This document shows positions 36,343 through 44,602 of a DNA stretch of 64,000 bases, one piece after another; positions within the stretch are counted from its first letter, which is position 1, and every line of letters begins with the position of its first letter. The position numbers and the translations under genes are program-made. Location: NCBI GenBank assembly GCA_963703655.1, contig CAVPFA010000002.1, positions 1 to 64,000 on the forward strand, read 5' to 3'. The DNA is from CAVPFA01 sp963703655. GTDB taxonomy: Bacteria > Actinomycetota > Acidimicrobiia > Acidimicrobiales > Bog-793. The notes below the pieces were generated by a model. It saw only the letters and a program-made list of their open reading frames with translations, had not been told where the DNA came from and ran no database searches.

Positions 36343-37563
36343 TCAAAGGTCGGCGTCGCCGGGGTTGGAGTCGACGGCCCGATGGCGGCGATGCCACGGC
36401 ACCGGCCGCCCTGTCATCGGCGCCGGCTGCGCAAGGTCGTAGTCAGGGCGAAGCTTCTGATCGAAATAGACCTTTCCCGTCGGCGACCGGTGCGGTGGGC
36501 GGTTGGGCGGCACCACGTCGAGCGGCAGGTAGCGCCGCTCCCCCGACCAGGGAGCACGCGGCGCAATGACACGGTCCGCCATGCGGTACGCGAGGCTCTC
36601 GTAGTTCACGCGCCAGCCCCGGAAATTCGGCCATGCGTCCTCGGTCGTCTGCTCGACCGGAAAGCCGGAGTCCCGGACCAGCTGCGCCGCGTAGGCGAAC
36701 TCCTCGTAGGTGAGCTGGATCGGTCCCTCAGGGAGCGGGTCGCGATCGAAGTCCCAGTGAAGCGATTGCGCGATCCGGCGGAGCGCCGTGAATCCCATGC
36801 GCAGGCACATCCGCGCCTCCGAAGGCGCCGTGCCCGGGCTGAGCGACAGGTGCATCGCGGCGGCGTCCAGAACGGCGAGCAGCGACAAGATCCAGGAGAA
36901 ACCCGGCTCTGGGGAGCGGAACCACAACAGCACCGGATAGGAGATGTGGCTCTCGGCGAGGTCTGCCGCCCACAGCTCCCAGTCGCCGTAGAGCGCCGGC
37001 AATGCATCGGTGATCCCCACGAGCTGGTGTCGTATGAGGATCTCGGGGCCCCACGCCGGCACGCCGGCGCGGCTTTCCATCAGGGTGACGAGCGACTCGC
37101 GACGGTTGAAGGCCTGATAGATGGCGGGCAGGTAGCCGATCTGGAGAGCGACCGAGATGGCGCCGGTGGCGGCCGCCAGCACGACGAGCACGTCGTTGCC
37201 GCGAGCGTTCGCGTGCACAAGGCCGACGGAGAACAACGACGAGGCCGACTCGTTGATCCCGCTTGCCAGAGACCCGCACCAGTGCCACTGCATCAGGCCG
37301 TAGCCGAGGACGAACAAGCCGAGGAACACCGCCAGCTGCGCGAGGAGCGATATCGGGCCGAGCGCGGCGAGAATGCCGTCCTTCCTGGCAAACGTACGGG
37401 CAGGGCGCGCCACGAACAACAGGCCGAGGCGCACGCTCCGGCTGACCACGAGTGCCACGATCTGGAACCGCGATCCTCCGCGCGGGAGGACGAACGTGGT
37501 GACGAGGCTCACACCTGTCAACACCACGATGAGAAGTCCGAGGCCGAACCCGACCCAGCCCAT
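36343..37563 (-). CDS. Multi-pass membrane protein with channel-like core
   Basis: A 406-aa protein. The N-terminal ~150 residues hold about four membrane segments (VGFGLGLLIVVLTGVSLVTT, ISLLAQLAVFLGLFVLGYGL, VLVVLAAATGAISVALQIG). A short ESASSLFSVGLV stretch between two of them resembles the pore helix/filter position of two-TM potassium channels, but no TVGYG filter is present. The rest is a soluble cytoplasmic domain (RHQLVGITDALPALYGDWELW, LWFRSPEPGFSWILSLLAVLDAAAM). Family not firmly recognised; ion channel or gating protein is a guess. It reads toward tldD on the same strand, 70 bp away. Confidence 0.6.
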   Translation of the reverse strand: MGWVGFGLGLLIVVLTGVSLVTTFVLPRGGSRFQIVALVVSRSVRLGLLFVARPARTFARKDGILAALGPISLLAQLAVFLGLFVLGYGLMQWHWCGSLASGINESASSLFSVGLVHANARGNDVLVVLAAATGAISVALQIGYLPAIYQAFNRRESLVTLMESRAGVPAWGPEILIRHQLVGITDALPALYGDWELWAADLAESHISYPVLLWFRSPEPGFSWILSLLAVLDAAAMHLSLSPGTAPSEARMCLRMGFTALRRIAQSLHWDFDRDPLPEGPIQLTYEEFAYAAQLVRDSGFPVEQTTEDAWPNFRGWRVNYESLAYRMADRVIAPRAPWSGERRYLPLDVVPPNRPPHRSPTGKVYFDQKLRPDYDLAQPAPMTGRPVPWHRRHRAVDSNPGDADL

Positions 37564-37613
37564 GGGACTTGGTTCCTACACGATTACCGCCGCGAGCGCC
37601 AGAGGCGCTCGGT

Positions 37614-37680
37614 CGGCTACAAACCCCAGCGCGGTTCGCGCTCGGGCGGCTACGAATCCTCGGCGCGGTTCGCGCTCGGG
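37614..37680. repeat. 33/34-bp tandem duplication of a gene end
   Basis: CGGCTACAAACCCCAGCGCG... (37614-37646) and CGGCTACGAATCCTCGGCGC... (37647-37680) share their start and a 17-bp 3' block. The second contains the TAG and last codons of the minus-strand gene at 37650; the first is an extra copy after its stop. Confidence 0.75.
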
Positions 37681-38294
37681 CCCTGAGCCCGCACCTCCTC
37701 GACGTGGGTGAACGCGGTACGAAGGTCATCTATCCAAGCCGCTTCATTGCGGCCGACGAGCTCCACGCACCAGGCGAGCGCTTCGCTGCGGCTCCTAGCG
37801 ACGCCGGCGTCGATCAGCGTGTCGAGCACCTGGCGCCGCGAGATCCGCAGCCGGGTCATGACGGGAACGTTGGCCGTCGTGAACAGGCGCGTCGTGCCGC
37901 CGGAGGTGGCGCCCCAGGAGACGATGCGCCCGAATCGCGCCTGCGCCTCCTCGGCGATGCGGATCCGGTGCTCCCTCGTATCCTCCCTGAACCGCTCGAT
38001 CCGCGCCTCCTCGGCCGTAACGGCCGCCTCGGCCGTTGCGCCTTTCTCCAGCTCCACGGCGCTGAGCTGGCCGACCACGAGGATCTCGTCGTTGTCGACT
38101 GTCACCTCGGGAGCCCCGACGAAGAAGTCGTCAGGAAGCCGCCCGGCGAACCAGGCCTTGATTTCCGCGCGCTGCTCGGCAGAGGGGCGCTCCTCGGACC
38201 CGGCGGCCCAACGGCCCCGAGCCCATCGGGGGCCGGGCCCCCGTCGTCCCCCGCGCTGGCGAGGGCGGTCTTGCTCATGTGATTGGTATGTCAT
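37650..38294 (-). CDS. Conserved actinobacterial protein of unknown function
   Basis: A 214-aa cytoplasmic protein. After a basic Gly/Arg N-terminus come a globular part (AWFAGRLPDDFFVGAPEVTVDNDEILVVGQL), a Glu-rich helix (ARIERFREDTREHRIRIAEEA) and a C-terminal helix-turn-helix-like stretch RISRRQVLDTLIDAGVARSR followed by SEALAWCVELVGRNEAAWI. I know similar proteins from other actinobacteria only as hypotheticals. Its promoter appears leaderless (see 38301-38328). Role unknown; the helical C-terminus could bind DNA or a partner. Confidence 0.65.
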   Translation of the reverse strand: MTYQSHEQDRPRQRGGRRGPGPRWARGRWAAGSEERPSAEQRAEIKAWFAGRLPDDFFVGAPEVTVDNDEILVVGQLSAVELEKGATAEAAVTAEEARIERFREDTREHRIRIAEEAQARFGRIVSWGATSGGTTRLFTTANVPVMTRLRISRRQVLDTLIDAGVARSRSEALAWCVELVGRNEAAWIDDLRTAFTHVEEVRAQGPSANRAEDS

Positions 38295-38300
38295 AGTACG

Positions 38301-38328
38301 AGATTACATGATTACTAATCGTCGTCAA
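38301..38328 (-). promoter_or_regulatory. Leaderless promoter of the 214-aa protein gene
   Basis: On the minus strand TTGACG (38323-38328), a 16-bp spacer and TAATCT (38301-38306) form a near-consensus promoter. Only 6 bp separate the -10 box from ATG 38294, so transcription should start at or next to the start codon and the mRNA would lack a ribosome site. Confidence 0.6.
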
Positions 38329-38407
38329 GCGCGCTCGCGACGGAATCTTTCGGCCGGCCAGACTGCATCGGCGGCACAGGATCGGGCGTTGACGCTCGTG
38401 TTGACGT

Positions 38408-39613
38408 TCAGGACCGCCGTCGAAACGATTCTCGCAACGCGGCGAGCCCAGGAAGGTCACCGCGCTCGATCAGCTCGAGCACCGCGCCCCCACCGGTCGA
38501 CAGATGGTCGATGCGTTCGGCCAGTCCCGACCAACGCACGGCTTCGACGGTGTCGCCCCCTCCCACGACCGTGAAGCCCAGGCTCGAGGCGACCGCTTCG
38601 GCCACCTTCCTCGTTCCAGCCGCAAAACGGCCATCTTCGAAGACCCCCATCGGCCCGTTCCACAAGATGGTCCCGCCGCCTCGGACCGCGTCGGAGAATC
38701 TCTGCGCCGTTTCGGGCCCGATGTCGAGGCCTGTCCATCCCTCGGGCAGGTCGCGCCCGAACAAGCGCACCTCGCCCGTCGGCTCGACTCCGGGCCCGAA
38801 GGCCCCACCGGGAGACAGCGCCACAATGTCGGTCGGCACCAGGATCCTGCGTCCGGAATCGAGGAGCGCGCGGCAAGCACCGAGCCGCTCGAGGTCGAGC
38901 ATCGACGCGCCGACGCTGTGTCCGAGCGCCGCGAGCAACGTGAACGCGAGACCGCCTCCGACCAGCGTCGCCTCGACCTTGTCGGCGAGAACCTGCAACG
39001 TGCCGAGCTTGTCGGACACCTTGGCGCCGCCGACGATCGAATAGAAAGGCCGGTCCGGTCCCTCGAGCAGGCCCTCCAGAACGTCGGCCTCGCGAGCGAG
39101 CAATCGGCCGGCGGCGCTCGGCACGTATAGCGGTGGTCCGACGACGGACGCGTGCGCCCGGTGAGCGGCCCCAAAGGCGTCGTTCACGAAGAGGTCGTGA
39201 CCGTCGACGAGCCGGCGGACGAAGTCAGGGTCGTTGGCTTCCTCGCCGGGATCGAAACGCAGGTTCTCCATCAGCTCGACCCCCGCCACGAGCTGGGCCA
39301 GACGCCTCCGCACGGGAGCCATCTCGAACCGGTCGTCGGCTCGTCCTTTCGGCCGTCCCAAGTGACTGCAGACAGTCACGTGCGCACCGTGTTCCACCAG
39401 CCACCGAAGCGTCGGCACCGAGGCCAAGATGCGAAAGTCGTCGGCAACCTCGACTTCGCCATCGGGCCCCGGCGCGAGCGGGACGTTCAGGTCCGCCCGG
39501 ACCAGGACGCTCTTTCCCGACGAGTCGGGCAGGTCCTCGAGGATGGGGAGCTTTCCCCGCTCACCTTTGGCCCGAAAGCCGCGAGGCGCCGGACCGCTCG
39601 AGGAAGGGCTCAC
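38408..39613 (-). CDS. pgk: Phosphoglycerate kinase
   Basis: A 401-aa glycolytic PGK. Seen are the substrate-binding VLVRADLNVPLAPG, VCSHLGRPKGRADDR, the hinge and nucleotide-binding GGAKVSDKLGTLQVLADK, ILWNGPMGVFE, and the C-terminal VVGGGDTVEAVRW with LSTGGGAVLELIERG. It transfers phosphate from 1,3-bisphosphoglycerate to ADP. GTG 39613 overlaps the uspA stop as GTGA and is adopted, though it leaves about 22 residues before the usual start. No gap or tpi gene is adjacent, which is atypical. Confidence 0.93.
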   Translation of the reverse strand: MSPSSSGPAPRGFRAKGERGKLPILEDLPDSSGKSVLVRADLNVPLAPGPDGEVEVADDFRILASVPTLRWLVEHGAHVTVCSHLGRPKGRADDRFEMAPVRRRLAQLVAGVELMENLRFDPGEEANDPDFVRRLVDGHDLFVNDAFGAAHRAHASVVGPPLYVPSAAGRLLAREADVLEGLLEGPDRPFYSIVGGAKVSDKLGTLQVLADKVEATLVGGGLAFTLLAALGHSVGASMLDLERLGACRALLDSGRRILVPTDIVALSPGGAFGPGVEPTGEVRLFGRDLPEGWTGLDIGPETAQRFSDAVRGGGTILWNGPMGVFEDGRFAAGTRKVAEAVASSLGFTVVGGGDTVEAVRWSGLAERIDHLSTGGGAVLELIERGDLPGLAALRESFRRRS

Positions 39614-40080
39614 GAAGATTTCACGCCGTCGGGTCTCACGCCATCTGGAACGACCACGACGGCGCACGGTGCGTGCCTCACGACGTGCTCGGAGACCGAG
39701 CCGAGGAGCATGCCGGCGAGCGCGCCATGGCCGCGACTTCCGACGACGATCAGATCTGCGTCTTCTGCGGCCGCGAGCAGGACCGGAGCGGCGTGGCCCT
39801 CTGCCACCACGCGCTCCACCGCGACGTCGGGGGCAGGGCCGAAGGTGTCGAGGATGGCTTGGTCGAGAACCCGGCGGGCGTCGGCCTCCGGGTCGTAGTC
39901 GACCGGATAGCTCGGAGCCCAGCCGGTGGCGGTGGAGATCTCCCAGGCGCTCACGACGCGAAGCGTCGCTCCCGTCAGGTTTGCCTGGCGTGCGCCCCAT
40001 CGAAGTGCGCCGAGCGACGACTCGGAACCATCGATGCCGACGACGATGAAGTGCTCTTCGTGCTCTGCCGCCTCGCTCAT
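39610..40080 (-). CDS. Universal stress protein, UspA family
   Basis: A 156-aa single-domain Usp. The first strand FIVVGIDGSESSLGALRWG and the C-terminal nucleotide-binding signature VVGSRGHGALAGMLLGSVSEHV (G-x2-G-x9-G-S) indicate an ATP-binding type. Such proteins support survival under stress or low oxygen. It is the first gene of a two-gene unit with pgk (4-bp overlap) and is divergent from lon, so stress signals may reach both sides of this promoter region. Confidence 0.9.
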   Translation of the reverse strand: MSEAAEHEEHFIVVGIDGSESSLGALRWGARQANLTGATLRVVSAWEISTATGWAPSYPVDYDPEADARRVLDQAILDTFGPAPDVAVERVVAEGHAAPVLLAAAEDADLIVVGSRGHGALAGMLLGSVSEHVVRHAPCAVVVVPDGVRPDGVKSS

Positions 40081-40196
40081 CTCAATCCCTTCTCGGTTTC
40101 GGCGACTCGGAAATGAACCTCGTCAGCTCCGGCGTTGTCGGAAGCAGGCTCTGAACTGCCCATGAATGCTCGGGAACACTTAGAGGCTTAATATAG

Positions 40197-40215
40197 TTGA
40201 GTGTAGGAGACTCAA
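40197..40215 (+). promoter_or_regulatory. HAIR operator (HspR-binding site) upstream of lon
   Basis: TTGAGT-N7-ACTCAA is an exact match to the core of the HspR-associated inverted repeat (CTTGAGT-N7-ACTCAAG). It lies 10 bp before the lon ATG and overlaps a -10-like TATAGT at 40192-40197. HspR represses heat-shock genes, including lon and clpB in Streptomyces, so heat induction of this lon is expected. Confidence 0.82.
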
Positions 40216-40225
40216 TTACGAGAGG

Positions 40226-42626
40226 ATGAAACGGCTCGTGTCAAACAATCAACAGCTTCCGGTTCTCCCATTGACTGACGTCGTCGTGCTGCCGGGCATG
40301 GTCGTTCCGGTCGCCCTCGACGACGCGGAGCGCCAGTCCGCCATCGACGCGGCCAAGCTGGGCGGCGACGATCGGCTTCTACTAGTGCCTCGCCTCGAGG
40401 GGAGGTACGCCCCTGTCGGGGTCGTCGCGACCATCGAACAGCTGGGGAAGCTCCCCGGCGGAGAATCTGCCGCGGTCCTACGCGCTGTTCGCGCGTGCGC
40501 GGGTCGGCTCCGGTGTCACCGGGCCGGGATCGGCGCTATGGGTCGACGCAGAGATCGTCGACGAGATCGTCGACGGTGAGACCGTGAGTGAGCTCTCACG
40601 TGAGTACAAGAGCATCGTGGTTTCGATTCTCCAGCAGCGAGGCGCTTGGCAGGTTATCGACACTTTTCAGCGGATCTCCGATCCTGGCGAGCTGACCGAC
40701 ACGGCCGGCTACGCACCATATCTCTCGAACGAACAGAAGCTCTGGCTGCTCGAGACCGTCGACGTCGAGCAGCGCTTGGTGCGCCTGATCGAGTGGGGCC
40801 GGGAGCATCTTGCGGAGCTCGACGTCGCCGAGCGCATCCGCAGCGACGTGCACGACGGGATGGAGAAGAGCCAGCGTCAGTTCCTGTTGCGCCAGCAGCT
40901 TGCCGCGATCCGCAAGGAGCTCGGAGAGGGCGAGCCTGACGGCGCGGACGACTATCGGACCCGCGTCGAGGCCGCCGATCTGCCCGAGAAGATCCTCGAG
41001 GCGGCGATGCGCGAAGTCGGACGCCTGGAGCGTGCGAGTGACCAGAGCCCCGAGGCGGGCTGGATCCGTACTTGGTTGGACACTGTGCTCGAGCTGCCCT
41101 GGAACGTCCGGACGGAGGACAACAACGACGTGGTGGCCGCTCGCGGGGTGCTGGACGCCGACCACGAGGGCCTCGAAGACGTGAAGGACCGCATGGTCGA
41201 ATACCTCGCCGTTCGCAGCCGCCGTGAGGCGCGCGGGCTCGAGGTGGTCGGCGGTCGCGGGTCCGGTGCGGTTCTCGCGCTGGTCGGTCCTCCGGGAGTG
41301 GGCAAGACGTCTCTCGGCGAGTCGGTCGCTCGGGCACTGGGACGCAAGTTCGTGCGAGTGTCGCTCGGTGGCGTTCGTGACGAGGCGGAGATCCGCGGGC
41401 ACCGCCGCACCTACGTGGGCGCGCTTCCGGGACGCATCGTGCGCGCGATCCGCGAGGCAGGATCGATGAACCCGGTGGTGCTCCTCGACGAGATCGACAA
41501 GCTCGGAAGTGACTACCGCGGCGACCCCGCGTCGGCCCTGCTCGAGGTGCTCGACCCGGCGCAGAACCACACGTTCCGCGACCACTACCTCGAGATCGAG
41601 CTCGACTTGTCGGACGTGCTGTTCCTGGCCACGGCGAACGTGGCCGACACAATTCCCGCTGCCCTGGTCGACCGCATGGAGCTCGTCCGCCTCGATGGCT
41701 ACACCGAGGACGAGAAGGTCGCGATCGCTCGCAACCACCTGCTTCCCCGCCAGATCGACCGTGCGGGGCTGACTGCCGACGAAGTCAGCATCGACGACGA
41801 CGCCCTCCGGGTGATCGCAACCGAGTACACGCACGAAGCCGGCGTCCGCCAGCTCGAGCGAGCGATCGCGAAGATCCTCCGGAAGGTGACGACGCGTCTC
41901 GCGGGCGACGCCGATGCCGCAGCCGTCGAGGTCGGGACCGCGGACTTGAAGGAGTTCCTCGGTCGGCCGCGTTTCACGCCCGAGTCGGCCGAGCGCACCG
42001 CCGTTCCCGGCGTCGCCACCGGCCTGGCTGTCACGGGCGCTGGCGGCGACGTGCTCTTCATCGAGGCCACCGTGATGGAGGGCGAGCCGCGTCTCGTGCT
42101 CACGGGCCAGCTCGGGGATGTCATGAAGGAGTCAGCTCAGATCGCTCTGTCGTACCTGCGCTCGCACGCCGATGCGCTGGGGATCGACGTCAGCCGGCTC
42201 GCCGAGGGCGCTGTCCACGTGCACGTCCCAGCGGGCGCGGTGCCGAAGGACGGGCCGTCAGCGGGCGTGACCATGGTCGCGGCCCTGGCGTCTCTCGCTT
42301 CCGGTCGACCGGTGCGTTCAGAGGTCGGGATGACAGGCGAGGTCACGTTGAACGGTCGGGTCCTCCCGATCGGCGGCGTGAAGCAGAAGCTGCTCGCAGC
42401 TCACCGCGCCGGGCTGACCGAGATCTTCCTCCCGGTCCGAAACGGCCCGGATCTGGACGACGTCCCGAAGAACGTCCTCGACGGGCTCACAGTGCACCTT
42501 GTGACCGACGTCGCCGAGCTCGTGGCGTCGGTTCTCGAGCCCGCGTCGGACCCGGCCTCAGCGGAGCCGGCCTCGTCTGAGCCGGCCCTGTCCAAGCCGG
42601 CCCGGTCAGGGCCGGTCGCCGCCTAG
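40226..42626 (+). CDS. lon: ATP-dependent protease Lon (one-base frameshift)
   Basis: A ~799-aa Lon. The N-domain starts QQLPVLPLTDVVVLPGMVVPV; near 40480-40498 one extra base moves the frame to ARVGSGVTGPGSALWVDAE. The AAA+ domain has Walker A LVGPPGVGKTSLGE and Walker B PVVLLDEIDKLGSDY, with RDHYLEIELDLSDV. The protease domain has the catalytic serine in PKDGPSAGVTM and lysine in GGVKQKLLAAHRAGLTE. It degrades misfolded and regulatory proteins. The C-terminus carries an unusual Pro/Ala/Ser tail of repeated EPA/KPA. ATG 40226 follows GAGAGG. Given the essential character of the AAA/protease part and its integrity, sequencing error is a likely cause of the frameshift. Confidence 0.88.
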
Positions 42627-42627
42627 T

Positions 42628-42708
42628 GCTCGGTTCGGCGAGCCACCGGGCAGCGCTCGGTTCGGCGAGCCACCGGGCAATGCTCGGTTCGGCGAACCGC
42701 CGGGGCAG
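42628..42708 (+). repeat. Three 27-bp tandem repeats after lon
   Basis: GCTCGGTTCGGCGAGCCACC plus seven bases is repeated at 42628, 42655 and 42682, the third copy diverging slightly. Each unit can form a short GGCTCGCCGAACC-type hairpin. The array fills most of the gap between lon and the alcohol dehydrogenase. Confidence 0.88.
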
Positions 42709-42717
42709 GCACGCCAG

Positions 42718-43728
42718 ATGAGGGCGTGGGAGCTCGACCACACGGCGCCGGCGGCCGAGCGCTCCTTGCGCCTCGTGGAACGCGAGATTCCTGAGCCTGG
42801 CCCAGGTGCGATCCTCGTCAAAGTGCAGGCTTGCGGCGTCTGCCGCACCGACCTTCACCTCGTCGAAGGTGATCTCCTGCCCCGGCGCCCCGGCGTCGTG
42901 CCGGGCCACGAGGTCGTGGGTCGCGTGGTGGGACGAGGCCCGGAAGCGCGACGATTCGCCGAGGGCGACCGTGTGGGGATCGCCTGGCTGCGCTCGACGT
43001 GCGGAGTGTGCCGTTTCTGTGTGCGAGGCGACGAGAACCTCTGCGTCGATCCCCGGTTCACGGGCTGGGACGCCGACGGCGGCTACGCCGACTTCGCGGT
43101 CGTGGACGAGCGCTACGCCTACCGGCTTCCTGATCAGTTCTCCGACTTCGAGGCCGCTCCGCTGCTCTGCGCGGGAATAATCGGCTACCGCGCCCTCCGC
43201 CGAACCGGCCTTCGCCCGGGAGGGCGACTCGGCATTTACGGGTTCGGTGGATCGGCGCATCTGACTGCGCAGGTGGCTCTGCACGAGGGAGCCACCGTGC
43301 ACGTGATGACCAGGGGAGAAGGCGCGCGACAGCTTGCTCTCTCCCTCGGGTGCGCGTCCGCTCAGGGAGCCGACGCGCCACCTCCCGAACCCCTAGATGC
43401 CGCCATCCTCTTCGCTCCGGTCGGGACGCTGGTTCTTCCGGCGATGGCCGCTCTAGACCGGGGCGGACGGCTTGCGATCGCTGGGATTCATCTCTCCGAC
43501 ATCCCGGCACTCGACTACGACTCTTATCTCTTCGAGGAGCGTGAGCTCGTCAGCGTGACCGCGAATACAAGGCGCGACGGCGAAGAGTTTCTCTCGCTCG
43601 CAGCCGAGATACCGATCCGGCCGACTACGACGCCGTACTCGTTCGAGAAGGCCGACGTCGCGCTCGAGGACCTGGCAGCAGGTGCTGTGAACGGCGCCGC
43701 GGTCATCAGCGTCTCGGGCAGCCCCTGA
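42718..43728 (+). CDS. Zinc-binding alcohol dehydrogenase family protein
   Basis: A 336-aa medium-chain dehydrogenase. Catalytic-zinc ligands appear as ACGVCRTDLH and PGHEVVG; the structural zinc cysteines as CGVCRFCVRGDENLC. GIYGFGGSAHLTAQVAL is the NAD(P)-binding fold. The short ADH-type length and the LLCAGIIGYRALRRTGL motif resemble the AdhP/YdjJ-like group that oxidises alcohols or aldehydes. ATG 42718 is used; a GGCAGGCACG stretch lies before it. Same strand as lon and the next gene. Confidence 0.87.
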   Translation: MRAWELDHTAPAAERSLRLVEREIPEPGPGAILVKVQACGVCRTDLHLVEGDLLPRRPGVVPGHEVVGRVVGRGPEARRFAEGDRVGIAWLRSTCGVCRFCVRGDENLCVDPRFTGWDADGGYADFAVVDERYAYRLPDQFSDFEAAPLLCAGIIGYRALRRTGLRPGGRLGIYGFGGSAHLTAQVALHEGATVHVMTRGEGARQLALSLGCASAQGADAPPPEPLDAAILFAPVGTLVLPAMAALDRGGRLAIAGIHLSDIPALDYDSYLFEERELVSVTANTRRDGEEFLSLAAEIPIRPTTTPYSFEKADVALEDLAAGAVNGAAVISVSGSP

Positions 43729-43786
43729 CTCACCGGCCGCGGTCGAGGCCCCCGCCCGTTTGAGGGCTCGGGCTACGCTGCGCCCC

Positions 43787-44521
43787 ATGACCCCTGAGGA
43801 TCTTGTCGTCGCTGCTTGCCCGAGGATCAACGATGTCGGCCGCAGCTTCTACTTCGTACCCGAGACCGCTGCTCAGGGAGAGAAGCTCGGCCTCGACGTC
43901 TTCGAGTTCTACTTTCTCGGCCGAGGAGGCGTGCTGGGCGATGTCGAGGCACGGGTCGTAACGAGCGCTTTCGGCTACTACAAACCGCAGCTCGTCGAGG
44001 CCATGTGGAACGCCGGTCGAGCCAAGATCTCTCCCCGGGAGGCCGCCCGGGCCTACCTCGAGTGCTGTCGGGAGTGGGGTCGCGCGTGCTTTTCCGACCT
44101 GAAGGGCCTCGGCGACTTCTGTGATGCCGCGGCGGCCGTCAACGCCGCAGCCGACCCCGTTGGGCGCGCGCTCTACGCGGGGATTTCTGCCGAGCCGCTC
44201 GAACGCGACCTGCCAGGCCGGGCGATACAGCTGGCGACCGTGCTTCGCGAGTTCCGAGGCAGCTCGCACCTCGTGTCCATACTCGCGTGCGGCGTCCCGC
44301 CCGTCGTCGCCCACTACATTCGGCGGCCCGATTTCTTCGGAATTTTCGGCTGGTCCGACAGCGATGTGCCGGTCGTCACCCCCGAGGACCATGCAGCGCT
44401 CGACGCGGCAGACGAGCTCACCGACCGCCTCGTGCTCCCTGCCTTCTCGGTGCTCGACGAAGCCGGCGGCGAGGCGCTGCTCGCCGGGCTCGCGGCAATG
44501 CAGGAGGCGCTCGCCTCCTGA
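43787..44521 (+). CDS. SCO6745-family protein
   Basis: A 244-aa protein of the helical actinobacterial family annotated as SCO6745. It is mostly alpha-helical: VEARVVTSAFGYYKPQLVEAMWNAGRAK, AARAYLECCREWGRACF, ALDAADELTDRLVLPAFSVLDEAG. The family has no proven biochemical function; some members are described as having a winged-helix-like fold. ATG 43787 is chosen because it begins the conserved MTPEDLV-AAC-PR- start. It lies 58 bp after the alcohol dehydrogenase, same strand. Confidence 0.72.
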   Translation: MTPEDLVVAACPRINDVGRSFYFVPETAAQGEKLGLDVFEFYFLGRGGVLGDVEARVVTSAFGYYKPQLVEAMWNAGRAKISPREAARAYLECCREWGRACFSDLKGLGDFCDAAAAVNAAADPVGRALYAGISAEPLERDLPGRAIQLATVLREFRGSSHLVSILACGVPPVVAHYIRRPDFFGIFGWSDSDVPVVTPEDHAALDAADELTDRLVLPAFSVLDEAGGEALLAGLAAMQEALAS

Positions 44522-44602
44522 CCGTCGACCTCAGACGTCGATGATCGCTGCGATGATCACTCAGCCAGTGCGGAGGTGGGGGTCGTCGCTCGCCCTTCGG
44601 CG

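Noticed and set aside
35004..37686. Long plus-strand frames across tldD and the membrane protein (412 and 576 aa)
   Set aside because: Both are antisense to well-supported genes and lack recognisable motifs.
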